DNA of 64,000 nucleotides, from NCBI GenBank assembly GCA_039928925.1, contig JBDSSF010000004.1, positions 110,195 to 174,194 of the forward strand, read 5' to 3'. The position numbers were made by a program, and so were the translations under genes. Numbering within the stretch: the stretch's first letter is position 1; each line of letters opens with the position of its first letter. This stretch comes from Candidatus Saccharimonadales bacterium (GTDB lineage Bacteria; Patescibacteriota; Saccharimonadia; Saccharimonadales; Saccharimonadaceae). This document shows positions 1 to 9,194 of this stretch, piece by piece. The notes beneath the pieces are model-generated. The model had not been told where the DNA came from, searched no databases, and saw nothing but the letters and a program-made list of their open reading frames with translations.

Positions 1-423
1 GAGGGGTTTTACGGCGGAGGCGACACCTGAGTATACGTAAGGACGGCATGTCCCCAGTATGTAGAGAGCGGCGGGCTCTCGTTCAGGTGTCTGCCTCCGC
101 AGGAAGTAGTGATAATTGTTGGATCCGTCGGCGTGACGGAGATGCTCAAGAGCTTCCAAGAATCACTGATCCGATCGGTGTGAACGTGTTTTTGTTTTGT
201 TTCTGCGGCTTGCAGGACGGACAAATGTTACGCACCTGAGACCATGCTAGCACGAGCGGTATTGTTTCGTCAATGATTTTTAAATTTTTGCAGTGTTACC
301 ACATCTCTCGCCTGACACAATAAAGATTATGTCGAGTGAGAGACGGACAGGAGTAGTACAATTGAACCTGTTTTTTCGAGGTGTTCATGACTGGGTGCCA
401 TGATCCTACGTCCGTCACCTAAG

Positions 424-588
424 TCAGCTGATCTTACTTGCGATCCCCGAAAGGAATGACCTCACGCAGGCAAGATTTTGCTTTCCTTCGAGCTTCTGCA
501 GAACTCGGTTACCCCTGTCAATCTTCGAAAGATTTTTGAGGTAAGCGAAGTCAGATCCGTAGTTCGACTGGCAACTTGACGTACACAT
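424..588 (-). CDS. 54-aa orphan small protein
   Basis: The family is not recognised. The ORF starts at ATG 588, with a strong AAGGGGGTG ribosome site 6 nt upstream; the longer reading frame from 726 has no such site. The product is polar, begins Met-Cys-Thr-Ser-Ser-Cys and carries a Lys/Arg-rich middle, with no membrane segment. On the RNA, two hairpins precede the ribosome site: GGCGCTGCGG/CCGCAGCGCC and TTTGCA/TGCAAA. A short CCC-GTAA-GGG hairpin overlaps the Shine-Dalgarno itself. The call rests on start context only. Confidence 0.35.
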   Translation of the reverse strand: MCTSSCQSNYGSDFAYLKNLSKIDRGNRVLQKLEGKQNLACVRSFLSGIASKIS

Positions 589-713
589 GCTACTCACCCC
601 CTTACGGGAATTTGTAGGTCTTTGCAACGGTTGCTGCAAATTAACGCGCAGGTAAAACGGTTGGTGTCGGCGCTGCGGCGATCTATCGACCACCGCAGCG
701 CCGCTCGGGCATG

Positions 714-794
714 CTAACACACACATTTTTTCCCAAATCTAGTTTTGGTATGTGTGTAGCGGATAAGTCCCCGGGCGGAGGCTTCGAGCCTCAC
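714..794 (-). CDS. possible 26-aa basic peptide
   Basis: A GTG start at 794 follows AAGGGAG by 4 nt. The preceding context ATTCCTGTAAGGGAGT closely matches the one before the 54-aa ORF at 588 (ATTCCCGTAAGGGGGT), so the two tiny ORFs share a translation-initiation cassette. The peptide is basic, ends Lys-Lys-Cys-Val-Cys and has no known relatives that I recognise. It may be a leader peptide for the 54-aa ORF rather than a functional protein. Confidence 0.22.
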   Translation of the reverse strand: MRLEASARGLIRYTHTKTRFGKKCVC

Positions 795-862
795 TCTACT
801 CCCTTACAGGAATTGAGTATTCAGACCATGAAGGTCACGCCGAGGTTGGGACTTTCGTCCAC

Positions 863-890
863 CCACTTTCATAGAAAGTGGAGCTTTTTA
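863..890 (+). terminator. intrinsic terminator
   Basis: CCACTTTC-ATA-GAAAGTGG forms a perfect 8-bp stem followed by AGCTTTTTA on the plus strand. It closes the 1-960 block before the convergent helicase gene. Confidence 0.6.
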
Positions 891-965
891 TAATTACTAC
901 TCCTGTCAAAGTGCTCAACAAAATCATGTTCTGATCTTGGAGCCTATATGATTATAGGGCATTTA

Positions 966-3900
966 CTAGTTATTGTCAATAAGCCACTTTTCGAACGCGA
1001 GCATGCCCTTGTAGGTAGGTTCATATATTGAAGTATCTGGGAGATCAAGCGTTGTAATATGTTTCCATACGGCTTGGATGAGTTTTGTGAACAGTTCAAG
1101 CTCTTTAAATGTGCAGGTTGCCTCGAGCGCAAGTATCTCTCCATTTTGTGTAGGCTCGATAAACTGTAAGATTCCATTATCAACTGTATAGCCGCGGAAA
1201 TCTCGAGAATACTCAATGAGCAGTTTGTAAAACATAAGTTGTTGTTTGTATTTGTGGAGCTTTATTTTTTCAAAATCTGTTTTACCAGTCCAACTTCTCG
1301 AAGGTTTACCTGTTTTGTAATCCGTGACAATAATTGTTTTTTCATAAATATCAACAAGGTCGAGTGACCCAGTCAGGTGTGCATCTCCAACCATAACGTG
1401 TTGGCCCGCAAAACTAAGTTCAGTTTTTTGAGATGGTGTAAAAGAGATATATTTCTGATCAAGAAATGTCTGTAACGCATCACTACCCTTTTGTAGATAA
1501 GTCGCAAAATCTGTGGGACTTAAATATTGGGCAGTTAGATTCTTCTCAAAATCATGTAAAATATCTTCAACAGCTCGGTGATTGCCTGTTGCCAGTAAAT
1601 GAGAGTGTGTATGATGAAGTGTTGCGTGGATAGCTGATCCATAGCTTGCGCTCGGGCTTTTTGCTTGCGGGAAACGCAAGATATTATTTAATAGAAACAT
1701 CTCAGGTCCTCCACGAGTGACATCGAGAAAGTTATTAAGATGTGTGGCGCTTAGCTTGTAGTATTCTAAAGCCGGCAGTAGTAATTCTTTCATGGTAGCG
1801 TTCTTAACTGAAACAACGGGAAGATACCAGCGAAGTGCTGCTGCAGACTCGAGTGATCCTACATCTTGCTCCAGAGTTGGTATAACTGCCTTCCAAGTCG
1901 AACCTGCAAGAAAGCTAGCTCTTAGTGTATCCTTGCCGTTATCATCAGATGTACTGTAGCTAATTATCAGTTGCTTCTTTGCGCGTGTCATCGCAACGAA
2001 AAACAATCGAAGTCGGTCGTCAAGGTCCCCACCGGATGCCTGAATTGGTAAGTTTTCCGGATAGCTTATAAGTCTACTTCGACTTCGAACTCGCTCACCC
2101 CATGCGGTATCTATTGCGCCTATTATATATACATGGTCAAATTCTTGACCTTTTGATTTATGAGCCGTCATTAGATTGACGGCACTATCAACAATATCAC
2201 TATGAGGTCTAATGCTTGTAATCATGCTTCCAAGTCCACGGTGAAGCTCAATAAATTCAATAAATGAACGAAGATCTGCCTGCTTTTGTGGTTGATATTC
2301 ACGTAGTTTTGTCCGAATTGTACGCAGTGATTCAAGATATGTTAAGTATTCATCTGGATTGCTAGTTCGCTTTTCTTCGCTAAAAAAATATGCGTAGAGT
2401 GGTGACCTAAACTCATCGGTTCTTGCCGCATTATTAGGTGTACCAATAATATTATCTAGTAATTGCTCAAGCGGCATATTTGGGACATATGTTGCCTGTG
2501 TTATAAGCCATCTATGGAGTTCAAGGAAATCAGGAGTTGTTGCCATAACTTCCATCCAGCTTTGGTGGCTATTGTTTGCAGATAAACTAAGTCGCCATAT
2601 ATCTATAGGATCAATAGCAAACGCAGGGTGTGTCAAAAGCTCAGCTAGAAGTGCGTTCACCTTGTCATGCTGTCCTTCAAATAATAAAATTATAATTCTT
2701 GCGAGACGCTCTACTGTGATAACAACATCTAAATCAAGCACATTGTCGCGGCGTTCGTAATTAACATTAATCCCCTTTTTTGCAAAGTAAGGCAAAAGAG
2801 CAATAATTTCATGATGACGACGGGCTAAGACTGCGATTGATGATGGTGATACACCAGAATTTATTATTTCTTCAATACTACTCACAAGTTGGCCGCGTTC
2901 ATCACTTACGGTTCCGAGTTCAATTAATTCCGTCTTACTTTTACTATCAGAAATATGCGCAGTTAAGGTCTTATCTAGCTTTGTATCGTAGTTCTCGAGC
3001 CTGCCGTGACCTTGCGTAATAATATCGCGGGCATGCGCTAAGATAACAGCAGTCGAACGATAATTGTCGGTAAGAGTAATTTGTTTTTGAGTTGGAAAAT
3101 TCTCACCAAAATGAATAATATTACCAATCTCTGCACCCTGGAAACTGTATATGGCTTGATCATCATCGCCCACGACTAAGATATTTGGCTCGCTATCAAC
3201 CGCTTCACTATTTGTTAAATTATACAGAATACGCATCTGTGCCATATTTGTATCCTGGAATTCATCTACCATGATGTACTGATGTTTTTCCTGAAGATTG
3301 AAACGCAGCTCTGGGAATACTTCCATGGCATGAACAACGCGAAGAATCATGTCATCAAAATCATATAATTCCGACTCCTGCATTCTTGCAAGATATTGAT
3401 AGTATATAAAGCTGACAGAACGCAGCTTAATTTGACGATCGCGTGATTTTAATACGAACTCACCGCGCTCATTTTTCTTAAGCCATTCATTTTTCCAAGC
3501 TGTGAGTGCTTTTGTGGAATTATCATCTTGAGAGCTGTGTATAGCAAGCTCTAAACTATCAATCAGAGTTCGATTGAGCGGACTAATATTTGGTAAGTTA
3601 ATTTTACTTGTAATGTTGCGAATTGGTTCAATTATTTTTTGTAATTCACTTGCTGTTGTCTTGCTAATACGTGAGTCAAATACAGAAGCAAGTAGCGGCT
3701 CAGCAGTATCTATGACTACATCGTTAGCGGCTAGCACTTCAAGGAGCTCGTCACTTGTGAGCCCGCTTTTTTTAAGTTCTGAAATAGTAGTTAGTGTATC
3801 CTGGAGATGAGTATATTCACCATTCATTTTGCTTGCTAAAGGATTATTGTACTCAAGCTCATTGAATATTCCTCGCAGTAACTCATAGCTACTTAACTCA

Positions 3901-4244
3901 TCGGCTGCACGAAAATTAGCGCCGTGATAAAAAAACTGTGCATTTTGATTCATCACTTCAGCTCCGAAGTTATGGAACGTGTGGATTGCGACACGATAGG
4001 CATCTTTACCGATGATCTGTACGAGTCGTTGGCGCATTGCAGAAGCGCCACTATCTGTAAATGTTAAACAGAGAATATTTTCAGGTAGCACATCAGTCTT
4101 TTTGAGGATATTTGCCGCACGCATAGAAAGTAGTTCAGTTTTACCAGTGCCAGGCCCCGCTATAACCATAACAGGGCCTTCGATTGTATCGACGGCTTGT
4201 TTCTGTGCTGAGTTTAGGTGGCTATAGCGTGAGTTAAAATCCAT
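966..4244 (-). CDS. UvrD/PcrA-type helicase with RecB-like nuclease domain
   Basis: Superfamily 1A DNA helicase for recombination and repair. Visible motifs: Walker A AGPGTGKT near the N-terminus, Walker B MVDEFQDT, motif III VVGDDDQAIYSFQGAE, motif IV TLTDNYRST, motif V TAHKSKGQEFDHVY and motif VI FFVAMTRAKKQL. The last 250 residues hold a PD-(D/E)XK nuclease core (GSLDLVDIYEKTIIVTDYKTGK), as in RecB, AddB or AdnA. It is probably the end-processing helicase-nuclease of a lineage without full RecBCD. Two in-frame ATGs exist, at 4253 and 4244. A -10 hexamer CATAAT ends at 4252, which places the transcript start at about 4245 and favours the ATG at 4244, leaderless. The gene is monocistronic and convergent with the 1-960 block. 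Confidence 0.93.
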   Translation of the reverse strand: MDFNSRYSHLNSAQKQAVDTIEGPVMVIAGPGTGKTELLSMRAANILKKTDVLPENILCLTFTDSGASAMRQRLVQIIGKDAYRVAIHTFHNFGAEVMNQNAQFFYHGANFRAADELSSYELLRGIFNELEYNNPLASKMNGEYTHLQDTLTTISELKKSGLTSDELLEVLAANDVVIDTAEPLLASVFDSRISKTTASELQKIIEPIRNITSKINLPNISPLNRTLIDSLELAIHSSQDDNSTKALTAWKNEWLKKNERGEFVLKSRDRQIKLRSVSFIYYQYLARMQESELYDFDDMILRVVHAMEVFPELRFNLQEKHQYIMVDEFQDTNMAQMRILYNLTNSEAVDSEPNILVVGDDDQAIYSFQGAEIGNIIHFGENFPTQKQITLTDNYRSTAVILAHARDIITQGHGRLENYDTKLDKTLTAHISDSKSKTELIELGTVSDERGQLVSSIEEIINSGVSPSSIAVLARRHHEIIALLPYFAKKGINVNYERRDNVLDLDVVITVERLARIIILLFEGQHDKVNALLAELLTHPAFAIDPIDIWRLSLSANNSHQSWMEVMATTPDFLELHRWLITQATYVPNMPLEQLLDNIIGTPNNAARTDEFRSPLYAYFFSEEKRTSNPDEYLTYLESLRTIRTKLREYQPQKQADLRSFIEFIELHRGLGSMITSIRPHSDIVDSAVNLMTAHKSKGQEFDHVYIIGAIDTAWGERVRSRSRLISYPENLPIQASGGDLDDRLRLFFVAMTRAKKQLIISYSTSDDNGKDTLRASFLAGSTWKAVIPTLEQDVGSLESAAALRWYLPVVSVKNATMKELLLPALEYYKLSATHLNNFLDVTRGGPEMFLLNNILRFPQAKSPSASYGSAIHATLHHTHSHLLATGNHRAVEDILHDFEKNLTAQYLSPTDFATYLQKGSDALQTFLDQKYISFTPSQKTELSFAGQHVMVGDAHLTGSLDLVDIYEKTIIVTDYKTGKPSRSWTGKTDFEKIKLHKYKQQLMFYKLLIEYSRDFRGYTVDNGILQFIEPTQNGEILALEATCTFKELELFTKLIQAVWKHITTLDLPDTSIYEPTYKGMLAFEKWLIDNN

Positions 4245-4276
4245 TACATCCATTATGTCACATTCAAGGCCGGTGG

Positions 4277-4327
4277 TATAAAATGCGAAAACCCCGCCAC
4301 CCCTTTCGGAGCGGCGAAGGTTTTCGC
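4277..4327 (-). terminator. intrinsic terminator of the methyltransferase-like gene
   Basis: GCGAAAACC pairs with GGTTTTCGC around a second internal GC-rich stem and is followed on the minus strand by ATTTTATA. It lies just past the stop of the 4332-4928 gene. Confidence 0.75.
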
Positions 4328-4331
4328 GGCT

Positions 4332-4928
4332 CTACGAGCGGGTAGCGGGGGGTGATCCCTGGCGAATTCTCGGCAGCAATCGTCCAGTCTTTGTCATATA
4401 GCCGCGGTAGCTAACGATTCGAGAGTACAATATACCCTCCTCGCCCCCTATCCGACTCATGAATCCAACTCCCAAGACGACACCTGCGAGTAGATACCAC
4501 ACACTGAACGCTGTCATCCCGATCCCGATCCCGGATACCAACATCCCGAAATACATCGGATGCCGAATATATCGATATGGACCAGTCGTGACAAGCTTGT
4601 GGTTTTTGTAGATACCGATACCACCTACCCAGCCGCGCCTTCCGAGCGCGACTTTTGCACACACACTTAGACATAGCCCACTAACGATGAATGCGAGACC
4701 CAAGAATCGGATCAAGACCCAGTCATCAGTTGGCTTGTTCTTGAGTGTCATCATCCCGATGATCCATAGAATCATCGATAGGATCTGAGCCATGCATACT
4801 GCAGGCGGATCACTCGTGAGCCTTCCACTGCAGAGGTCCTTTTTTGGACGAGGGCGACCAGTAGCGAGCAGCAGTACTCCATATACCAGGATATATCCTG
4901 GAAATGAGAGTAAAGCAAGTAGGTGCAT
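4332..4928 (-). CDS. isoprenylcysteine carboxyl methyltransferase-like membrane protein
   Basis: A 198-aa protein with about five membrane segments and the C-terminal signature of the ICMT/phospholipid methyltransferase superfamily: VTTGPYRYIRHPMYFG, then a conserved EE...Y..Y...TGRLLPRI. Members methylate lipids or C-terminal cysteines using S-adenosylmethionine; the substrate cannot be read from sequence. Start at ATG 4928 with GGAG 6 nt upstream. A promoter is visible on the minus strand (TTGTAA, 17 nt, TATAAA) with a 45-nt leader. Base composition is clearly more GC-rich than the flanking genes, which fits recent acquisition. It has its own promoter and terminator, so it is a one-gene insertion unit. 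Confidence 0.75.
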   Translation of the reverse strand: MHLLALLSFPGYILVYGVLLLATGRPRPKKDLCSGRLTSDPPAVCMAQILSMILWIIGMMTLKNKPTDDWVLIRFLGLAFIVSGLCLSVCAKVALGRRGWVGGIGIYKNHKLVTTGPYRYIRHPMYFGMLVSGIGIGMTAFSVWYLLAGVVLGVGFMSRIGGEEGILYSRIVSYRGYMTKTGRLLPRIRQGSPPATRS

Positions 4929-5047
4929 GACAACTCCGTTCAGTAGAGCGAGCGTGGCATAGATTGTTTATATCATATAAGTGACATATTTACAATATTA
5001 ATTGATGCATTATGTATCCTAGTGAAGAGTGGTACAATAAAAACAAT

Positions 5048-5536
5048 ATGAACGATGAAATTTTTGATGATATGGCCGTTGAAAGACTTGCTAAAGAGAA
5101 GTTTGGCTTAGACGTTGATATAGACCAGGTCATTGTTCGTCAAGTAATGGTGAGTCATACGACGATGGCAACCGTATTGTTAACTAAGAAAAAGCAATTA
5201 TTCGTATATATAACGGGTCATTCTCGCCTTCTACTTAGTGATGTAAAGAAGATAGTCACCCGCATGGGTTTTCATGCGGAATTATACATTCCACCAAAAA
5301 ATCGTCCAGACTACTTTGATATTATAGGAAGAGAAAAATTTCGTGATGTGTTTCCTGGTCGTGGACATGTTACTAACGAAGATATTATTTTTTATCGAAC
5401 ATTAGCTCCGTATAATCCCGCAATGGTTCTCATTAGTGAGGTGAAGAATGGTGAAATATATCAATACGATAGCGACAGCAAGGGCGGCTGGCGCGTTGCA
5501 GCTAAATTTGCTTATCGACGCATTAAAACAAGCTAA
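5048..5536 (+). CDS. conserved-type hypothetical protein, leaderless
   Basis: The 162-aa soluble product is not recognised. It has an acidic N-terminus, a central beta-rich stretch with basic patches (LTKKKQLFVYITG) and a Pro-rich PPKNRPDYF segment. The ORF is open from 5012, but TACAAT at 5033-5038 is a good -10, so transcription should begin near 5045 and translation at ATG 5048. A strong bidirectional terminator follows the stop and separates it from the convergent MFS gene. Confidence 0.6.
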   Translation: MNDEIFDDMAVERLAKEKFGLDVDIDQVIVRQVMVSHTTMATVLLTKKKQLFVYITGHSRLLLSDVKKIVTRMGFHAELYIPPKNRPDYFDIIGREKFRDVFPGRGHVTNEDIIFYRTLAPYNPAMVLISEVKNGEIYQYDSDSKGGWRVAAKFAYRRIKTS

Positions 5537-5546
5537 AAACATGAAA

Positions 5547-5576
5547 TACCCGGGGAAGAAATGAGTTCCCCGGGTT
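5547..5576. terminator. bidirectional terminator
   Basis: CCCGGGGAA pairs perfectly with TTCCCCGGG across an 8-nt loop. It lies between the converging genes ending at 5536 and 5583. Confidence 0.75.
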
Positions 5577-5582
5577 ATTCGT

Positions 5583-6755
5583 TCACTTCGATTCAAGGGT
5601 ATATAGTCGGCGTGACGCAATAAAAACCATTGGTGAAAAGATAAGGATTGTCGCGACCATTGTTAGACGAATATCCAATACACCAACGAGCCCAACTATC
5701 CACACGAGTGGAATGTAGAGGAGCTGCGACACCGATCCTGCCAGTGATCCAACCGATGCCTGTGTTGTTGATGGTGCATGGAGCTGTATCATAGGCATCG
5801 TAATTGATCCAAGCCAACCCTGAGCAAGCCCAAGTCCAGCATAGAGCCATATCGTGATAAGAGAGAGATGAATACTCATCACGCTCAAGGCAGATAGTAC
5901 TACTATGTTTGGCCACATAAATCGTTTCCATTCACACAGTCGCATGCTCCATTTTCTGGCAATAACCCCGCCAATAGCCACCATTGCAGCATTTAGTGCC
6001 CAGCCAATTGCAACGATTTTTAACGGCACGCCCGCAGTTAGCATTAGTGGTGTGAGTGCCCAAATCATTACATGAGTAATTTTTTGTCCAACCGCATGCG
6101 CTGCAATAAGCCACCGAAGCCTTTCGTCCCGCAAGCTCACCATCGTGAGATGCGTCATGTCGCGAAACGGATTACGATGAATGCTTACGAAACGCTCACC
6201 ATCCTCTCGAATAATGAGTGACAATATCCCACCGAATACGTATGGTCCAGCCGAGATGAGAATCGCCGTACGAGGTGACACTGCTGCAACTGCACCACCG
6301 ATGAGTACCACTATGATTTGGGCTAGTGGCTTGTAGATCGTTAGCATAGCATTCTCTGATCGCAGACGCCTACCTGTTGAATCAAACCGCTGGCAATATG
6401 CATACAGCAGCGCTCCGTCAGAACCATGACTAAATGCAAGGCTTATGCCGATGATAATCTCCGCGATTATTACATCACGAAAACTATGAGCTTGAGAATA
6501 AAATATAAACCCAAGTGCCGCACCGCTGTCCCCAAATGCGTTGCAAAACTTTCTACTGAAACGGTCTGCAATCCATCCTGTCGGTATGTTGAGTGTCAAA
6601 AGAGCGACCGTAAACAGTGCTTGACTGAGGCCGATTTGACTTTGATCCATTCCAATCGAATGGTAGAACGGTACCATTATTGATATCGATGCTAACGTAT
6701 TTGTTGCAACGATTTCAACACGTAGCAGTCGAAGACTTGTAGTATAACTGGTCAT
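5583..6755 (-). CDS. MFS transporter, probable drug exporter
   Basis: Twelve-segment major facilitator superfamily protein of about 390 aa. The loop 2-3 signature survives as GWIADRFSRKFCNAFGD, and the second half carries a related VIARKWSM loop. No substrate can be assigned; small single-component exporters of this type usually export drugs or metabolites. ATG 6761 and ATG 6755 are both in frame. I prefer 6755, because AAAGG lies 7-10 nt upstream and the stop of a 12-codon upstream ORF overlaps this ATG as ATGA, a classic translational-coupling arrangement. A terminator hairpin lies about 120 nt upstream. Confidence 0.82.
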   Translation of the reverse strand: MTSYTTSLRLLRVEIVATNTLASISIMVPFYHSIGMDQSQIGLSQALFTVALLTLNIPTGWIADRFSRKFCNAFGDSGAALGFIFYSQAHSFRDVIIAEIIIGISLAFSHGSDGALLYAYCQRFDSTGRRLRSENAMLTIYKPLAQIIVVLIGGAVAAVSPRTAILISAGPYVFGGILSLIIREDGERFVSIHRNPFRDMTHLTMVSLRDERLRWLIAAHAVGQKITHVMIWALTPLMLTAGVPLKIVAIGWALNAAMVAIGGVIARKWSMRLCEWKRFMWPNIVVLSALSVMSIHLSLITIWLYAGLGLAQGWLGSITMPMIQLHAPSTTQASVGSLAGSVSQLLYIPLVWIVGLVGVLDIRLTMVATILIFSPMVFIASRRLYTLESK

Positions 6756-6790
6756 CGGCATACCTTTCTCGAAAGTAATGGATTTGACAT
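6752..6790 (-). CDS. 12-aa upstream ORF / leader peptide of the MFS gene
   Basis: The ATG at 6790 is preceded by AAGGAAAGGAATAGCT, the best ribosome site in this leader. The peptide is MSNPLLSRKVCR, and its TGA overlaps the ATG at 6755 of the transporter gene (ATGA). Leader peptides in this position control drug-resistance genes by ribosome stalling in the known erm and cat systems. Here that role is inferred from position only. Confidence 0.4.
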   Translation of the reverse strand: MSNPLLSRKVCR

Positions 6791-6872
6791 AGCTATTCCT
6801 TTCCTTGAAGATGTGAACGAGCAGCTCCGCGTATGCGAAGCCAGAAAAGCCTCCGTGTCGATGATTTTAGAT

Positions 6873-6899
6873 GTAAAAAGTCTCCGAGGTCGGAGACTT
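6873..6899 (-). terminator. intrinsic terminator
   Basis: AAGTCTCC-GACCTC-GGAGACTT followed by TTTA on the minus strand. It lies about 30 nt after the stop of the 32-aa ORF at 6927-7025 and upstream of the MFS leader. Confidence 0.7.
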
Positions 6900-6926
6900 A
6901 TCTAGCGTCGAATAAAAAATGTAAGA

Positions 6927-7025
6927 TTAAATGCGTGATAAGTCTCGGTTTTGATATGTGACATACATAAACAGACCATTAATATGGGCTGAAGGAGTAC
7001 AAAACTGAAACTTAAAACTTTTCAT
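6927..7025 (-). CDS. 32-aa small protein, leaderless
   Basis: This is an otherwise empty 350-bp gap. ATG 7025 lies 6 nt after a TATTAT hexamer, with TTGTTT 16 nt further upstream, matching the leaderless pattern used by many genes here. The stop is followed about 30 nt later by a good terminator. The peptide is MKSFKFQFCTPSAHINGLFM followed by 12 polar/basic residues. No family is recognised. Promoter plus start plus terminator around one short ORF is the whole case for it. Confidence 0.4.
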   Translation of the reverse strand: MKSFKFQFCTPSAHINGLFMYVTYQNRDLSRI

Positions 7026-7119
7026 AAAACTATAATAACATAATTATTATAAAAAACAAAACACAATATAAATAGCGACAGTAAAATAACATGGAATAAT
7101 CATAATGAACGGGCGTAGG

Positions 7120-8424
7120 CTACATTAAGTCAAGAACAATAAGGTGCTCGATATGAGGCGTCCGAGGAAAAAAATTGTAGCCCTGATGAGCTTTAACACC
7201 ATATTTTTCAGCCAGTCTCTGAACATCACGGGCCTGCGTTACAGGATTACATGATAAATAGATAATTCGTGCGGGAGCTGCTTCGAGAAGTTTTGTAATA
7301 ACGTCCTCATGAAGACCGGCACGGGGTGGATCAACGATGATAGTTGCATCTGAAGTAATATGCTCAAGTGCAGTTTCGCTTGGTGCGAGAATGGCTTTTG
7401 CTTCATTCTCGCGTTCGAGTGCAGTAATATTACGTTTCATTTCACGGACAGCATGCTCATTAATTTCTACTAGCGTAACGTTATCACCGCCAATTGTAAG
7501 ACCGATAGTGCCAACACCACTATATAAGTCAACAGTTGGCTTTTTTGCATCGAGCCACTGCTTCATGTCAGTAAGCGCATGTTCATAAACAGGTATGTTT
7601 ATTTGAAAAAAACCTTCGACAGCGTATGTAAATGGAACACCCATGATCGTATCAGTTAATGTTGTTTCACCCCAAGCTTGTAGACGCTCCGTGATGATGC
7701 TTGCTGGGCTTTTTGGGTTTGAAAAAATAAGTTCGAATCCAGTAAGGCCAAGTGGCACTAGTTGCTCATCCGTGAATAAATTAAAAGTTTGATCTTTCAC
7801 GTATAGTTGAGCGGCAACATTTCCTGAAGCATCACAACGTATTAGTAGAGTTTTTAGCATAAATGCTTGGATACCTGTCCGTTTTCGTAAAAGATTACGG
7901 ATGTTCCGAGCGGCAATATTGATTGGTTCAAGTGCCAAGCTTGTGCCATCAACTGGAATTTTACCATGAGTTCCACGGCGGAAGAATGCCAGCTCAAGTT
8001 CATCCTTTTCTTTATCCCAGTAAAAACTAAATTCGATCTTATTACGGTAATTATAATCTTTACTATCGGTGTATACCGTAATTGGAACTGGGAGTACAAT
8101 ATCGTGAAGTTCGAATGCCTCTTCAATGAGTGCTGACTTATAATGTTGCTCGGCTTCAAGTGACATTATTTGCCATGGACTAGTCGATAGATAGCTTGTT
8201 TCATCACGAGGAGCGATACGTTCATCACTTGCGGTGATTACATCAGCAACAACGCCTTCAAGTAGATTCGATTTCTTTTTAGTAACTTGGACACTTACTT
8301 TTTCACCCGGGAGTCCGCCCCAGACAAATATTTTTTTACCGTATTCAACTTGACCAAGTGTTTGTCCACCACCAACAATTTTGTCGAGTTGAACTTCGAC
8401 GATAGGAAAGATTTTTTTACTCAT
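7120..8424 (-). CDS. TrmA/RlmD-family RNA (uracil-5-)methyltransferase
   Basis: SAM-dependent 5-methyluridine methyltransferase for rRNA or tRNA, 434 aa. N-terminal TRAM domain (about residues 8-65), then the class I methyltransferase core: VDLYSGVGTIGL (SAM site), IIVDPPRAGLHEDV, and the catalytic-Cys motif LSCNPVTQARD. RlmD and RlmCD normally carry a 4Fe-4S cluster on CxxCxxC-type cysteines just after the TRAM domain. Here that stretch reads STSPWQIMSLEAEQHYK with no cysteine, so the cluster is absent. Which uridine it modifies is unknown. It follows the prepilin gene on the same strand with a 10-nt gap. Confidence 0.9.
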   Translation of the reverse strand: MSKKIFPIVEVQLDKIVGGGQTLGQVEYGKKIFVWGGLPGEKVSVQVTKKKSNLLEGVVADVITASDERIAPRDETSYLSTSPWQIMSLEAEQHYKSALIEEAFELHDIVLPVPITVYTDSKDYNYRNKIEFSFYWDKEKDELELAFFRRGTHGKIPVDGTSLALEPINIAARNIRNLLRKRTGIQAFMLKTLLIRCDASGNVAAQLYVKDQTFNLFTDEQLVPLGLTGFELIFSNPKSPASIITERLQAWGETTLTDTIMGVPFTYAVEGFFQINIPVYEHALTDMKQWLDAKKPTVDLYSGVGTIGLTIGGDNVTLVEINEHAVREMKRNITALERENEAKAILAPSETALEHITSDATIIVDPPRAGLHEDVITKLLEAAPARIIYLSCNPVTQARDVQRLAEKYGVKAHQGYNFFPRTPHIEHLIVLDLM

Positions 8425-8433
8425 CCTTCTATT

Positions 8434-9063
8434 CTAACTGAAAGTACACGTTTGTGGTGCAGTTGGGCCACTTCCAAATACTGCCATTGTTGCAGTGCCT
8501 CTAGGACTTTTCTTAAATATCCATAGATTTTTGAATGAATTGTAATAAATCATGACATACGCAGGATCATCGTATTGAATAGTTAATGTACAGCCAATCA
8601 AACTAATATTCCATACCGATGATACGTTTGCACTATTCGAACTAGCATTGAGTGCGGCATAAGTATACTGGTTTTTCTGAGGCGCTCCACCGCAGCCTGA
8701 TGCACAATGGGTATAAAATTTTATATTATTTGGTCCACTGAGGTAATCTGTGGTTACGTTTAGTATACTTGCTGCAGCTGTAAAATCGGTCATCGTAACA
8801 TATGTCGAGCTTGTCCCTGGATTAAGGGCCTCCATTAAAGGATATTCACCATGTGTGGTTTTATACTGGTCAAGTTGATGTGCTATCCAACTGGCTTTTG
8901 CGACAATGGCAGCATCGGTACTTTGTTTCTGGACATTTATATATGCATAAGTCCCAATCGTGACAAGGATAGCTATTGTAGATATGACGACCAGTAGTTC
9001 TACGATTGTAAAGCCACGATTTCTTGGTAGTAATAACTTTGAAAACGGCTTATGCTTAATCAT
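8434..9063 (-). CDS. type IV prepilin / pseudopilin-like protein
   Basis: A short basic leader (MIKHKPFSKLLLPRNRG) is followed by FTIVELLVVISTIAILVTIG, the canonical prepilin peptidase site (cleavage after Gly, Glu at +5) and N-terminal methylation helix. The C-terminal globular part (about residues 60-209) contains a CASGC pair and another Cys near the end, suggesting disulfides outside the membrane. Type IV pili are standard equipment in Saccharibacteria for host contact and DNA uptake. No other pilus gene is in this window, so this is an orphan (minor) pilin. Confidence 0.88.
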   Translation of the reverse strand: MIKHKPFSKLLLPRNRGFTIVELLVVISTIAILVTIGTYAYINVQKQSTDAAIVAKASWIAHQLDQYKTTHGEYPLMEALNPGTSSTYVTMTDFTAAASILNVTTDYLSGPNNIKFYTHCASGCGGAPQKNQYTYAALNASSNSANVSSVWNISLIGCTLTIQYDDPAYVMIYYNSFKNLWIFKKSPRGTATMAVFGSGPTAPQTCTFS

Positions 9064-9194
9064 GTCACGATTGTAGCTTATTTATGATGAAAACGGTAGC
9101 CCTGCCCTTTTAAAACCTACAGAGGTTATGGTACAATGTCATAGCATCATCGAACGTTTTCACTCGGTATAATAATAGTGAAGTACGACATTAT

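Larger units (their letters stand above)
1..960. other. hairpin-dense block with tiny ORFs
   Basis: No normal-length gene is convincing here. The block is visibly more GC-rich than its neighbours and full of inverted repeats. A 17-bp one (one bulge) starts GCGGAGGC near position 13 and closes near 100. A 10-bp one (GGCGCTGCGG) lies at about 669-708. Others sit at 307-344 and 720-760. A 24-codon GTG ORF at 109-183 on the plus strand follows AGGAAGTA but is weak. Positions 1-12 resemble the right arm of a terminator from outside the window. Two tiny minus-strand ORFs are listed separately. The block could be a structured-RNA locus or an islet of very small genes. Confidence 0.4.
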
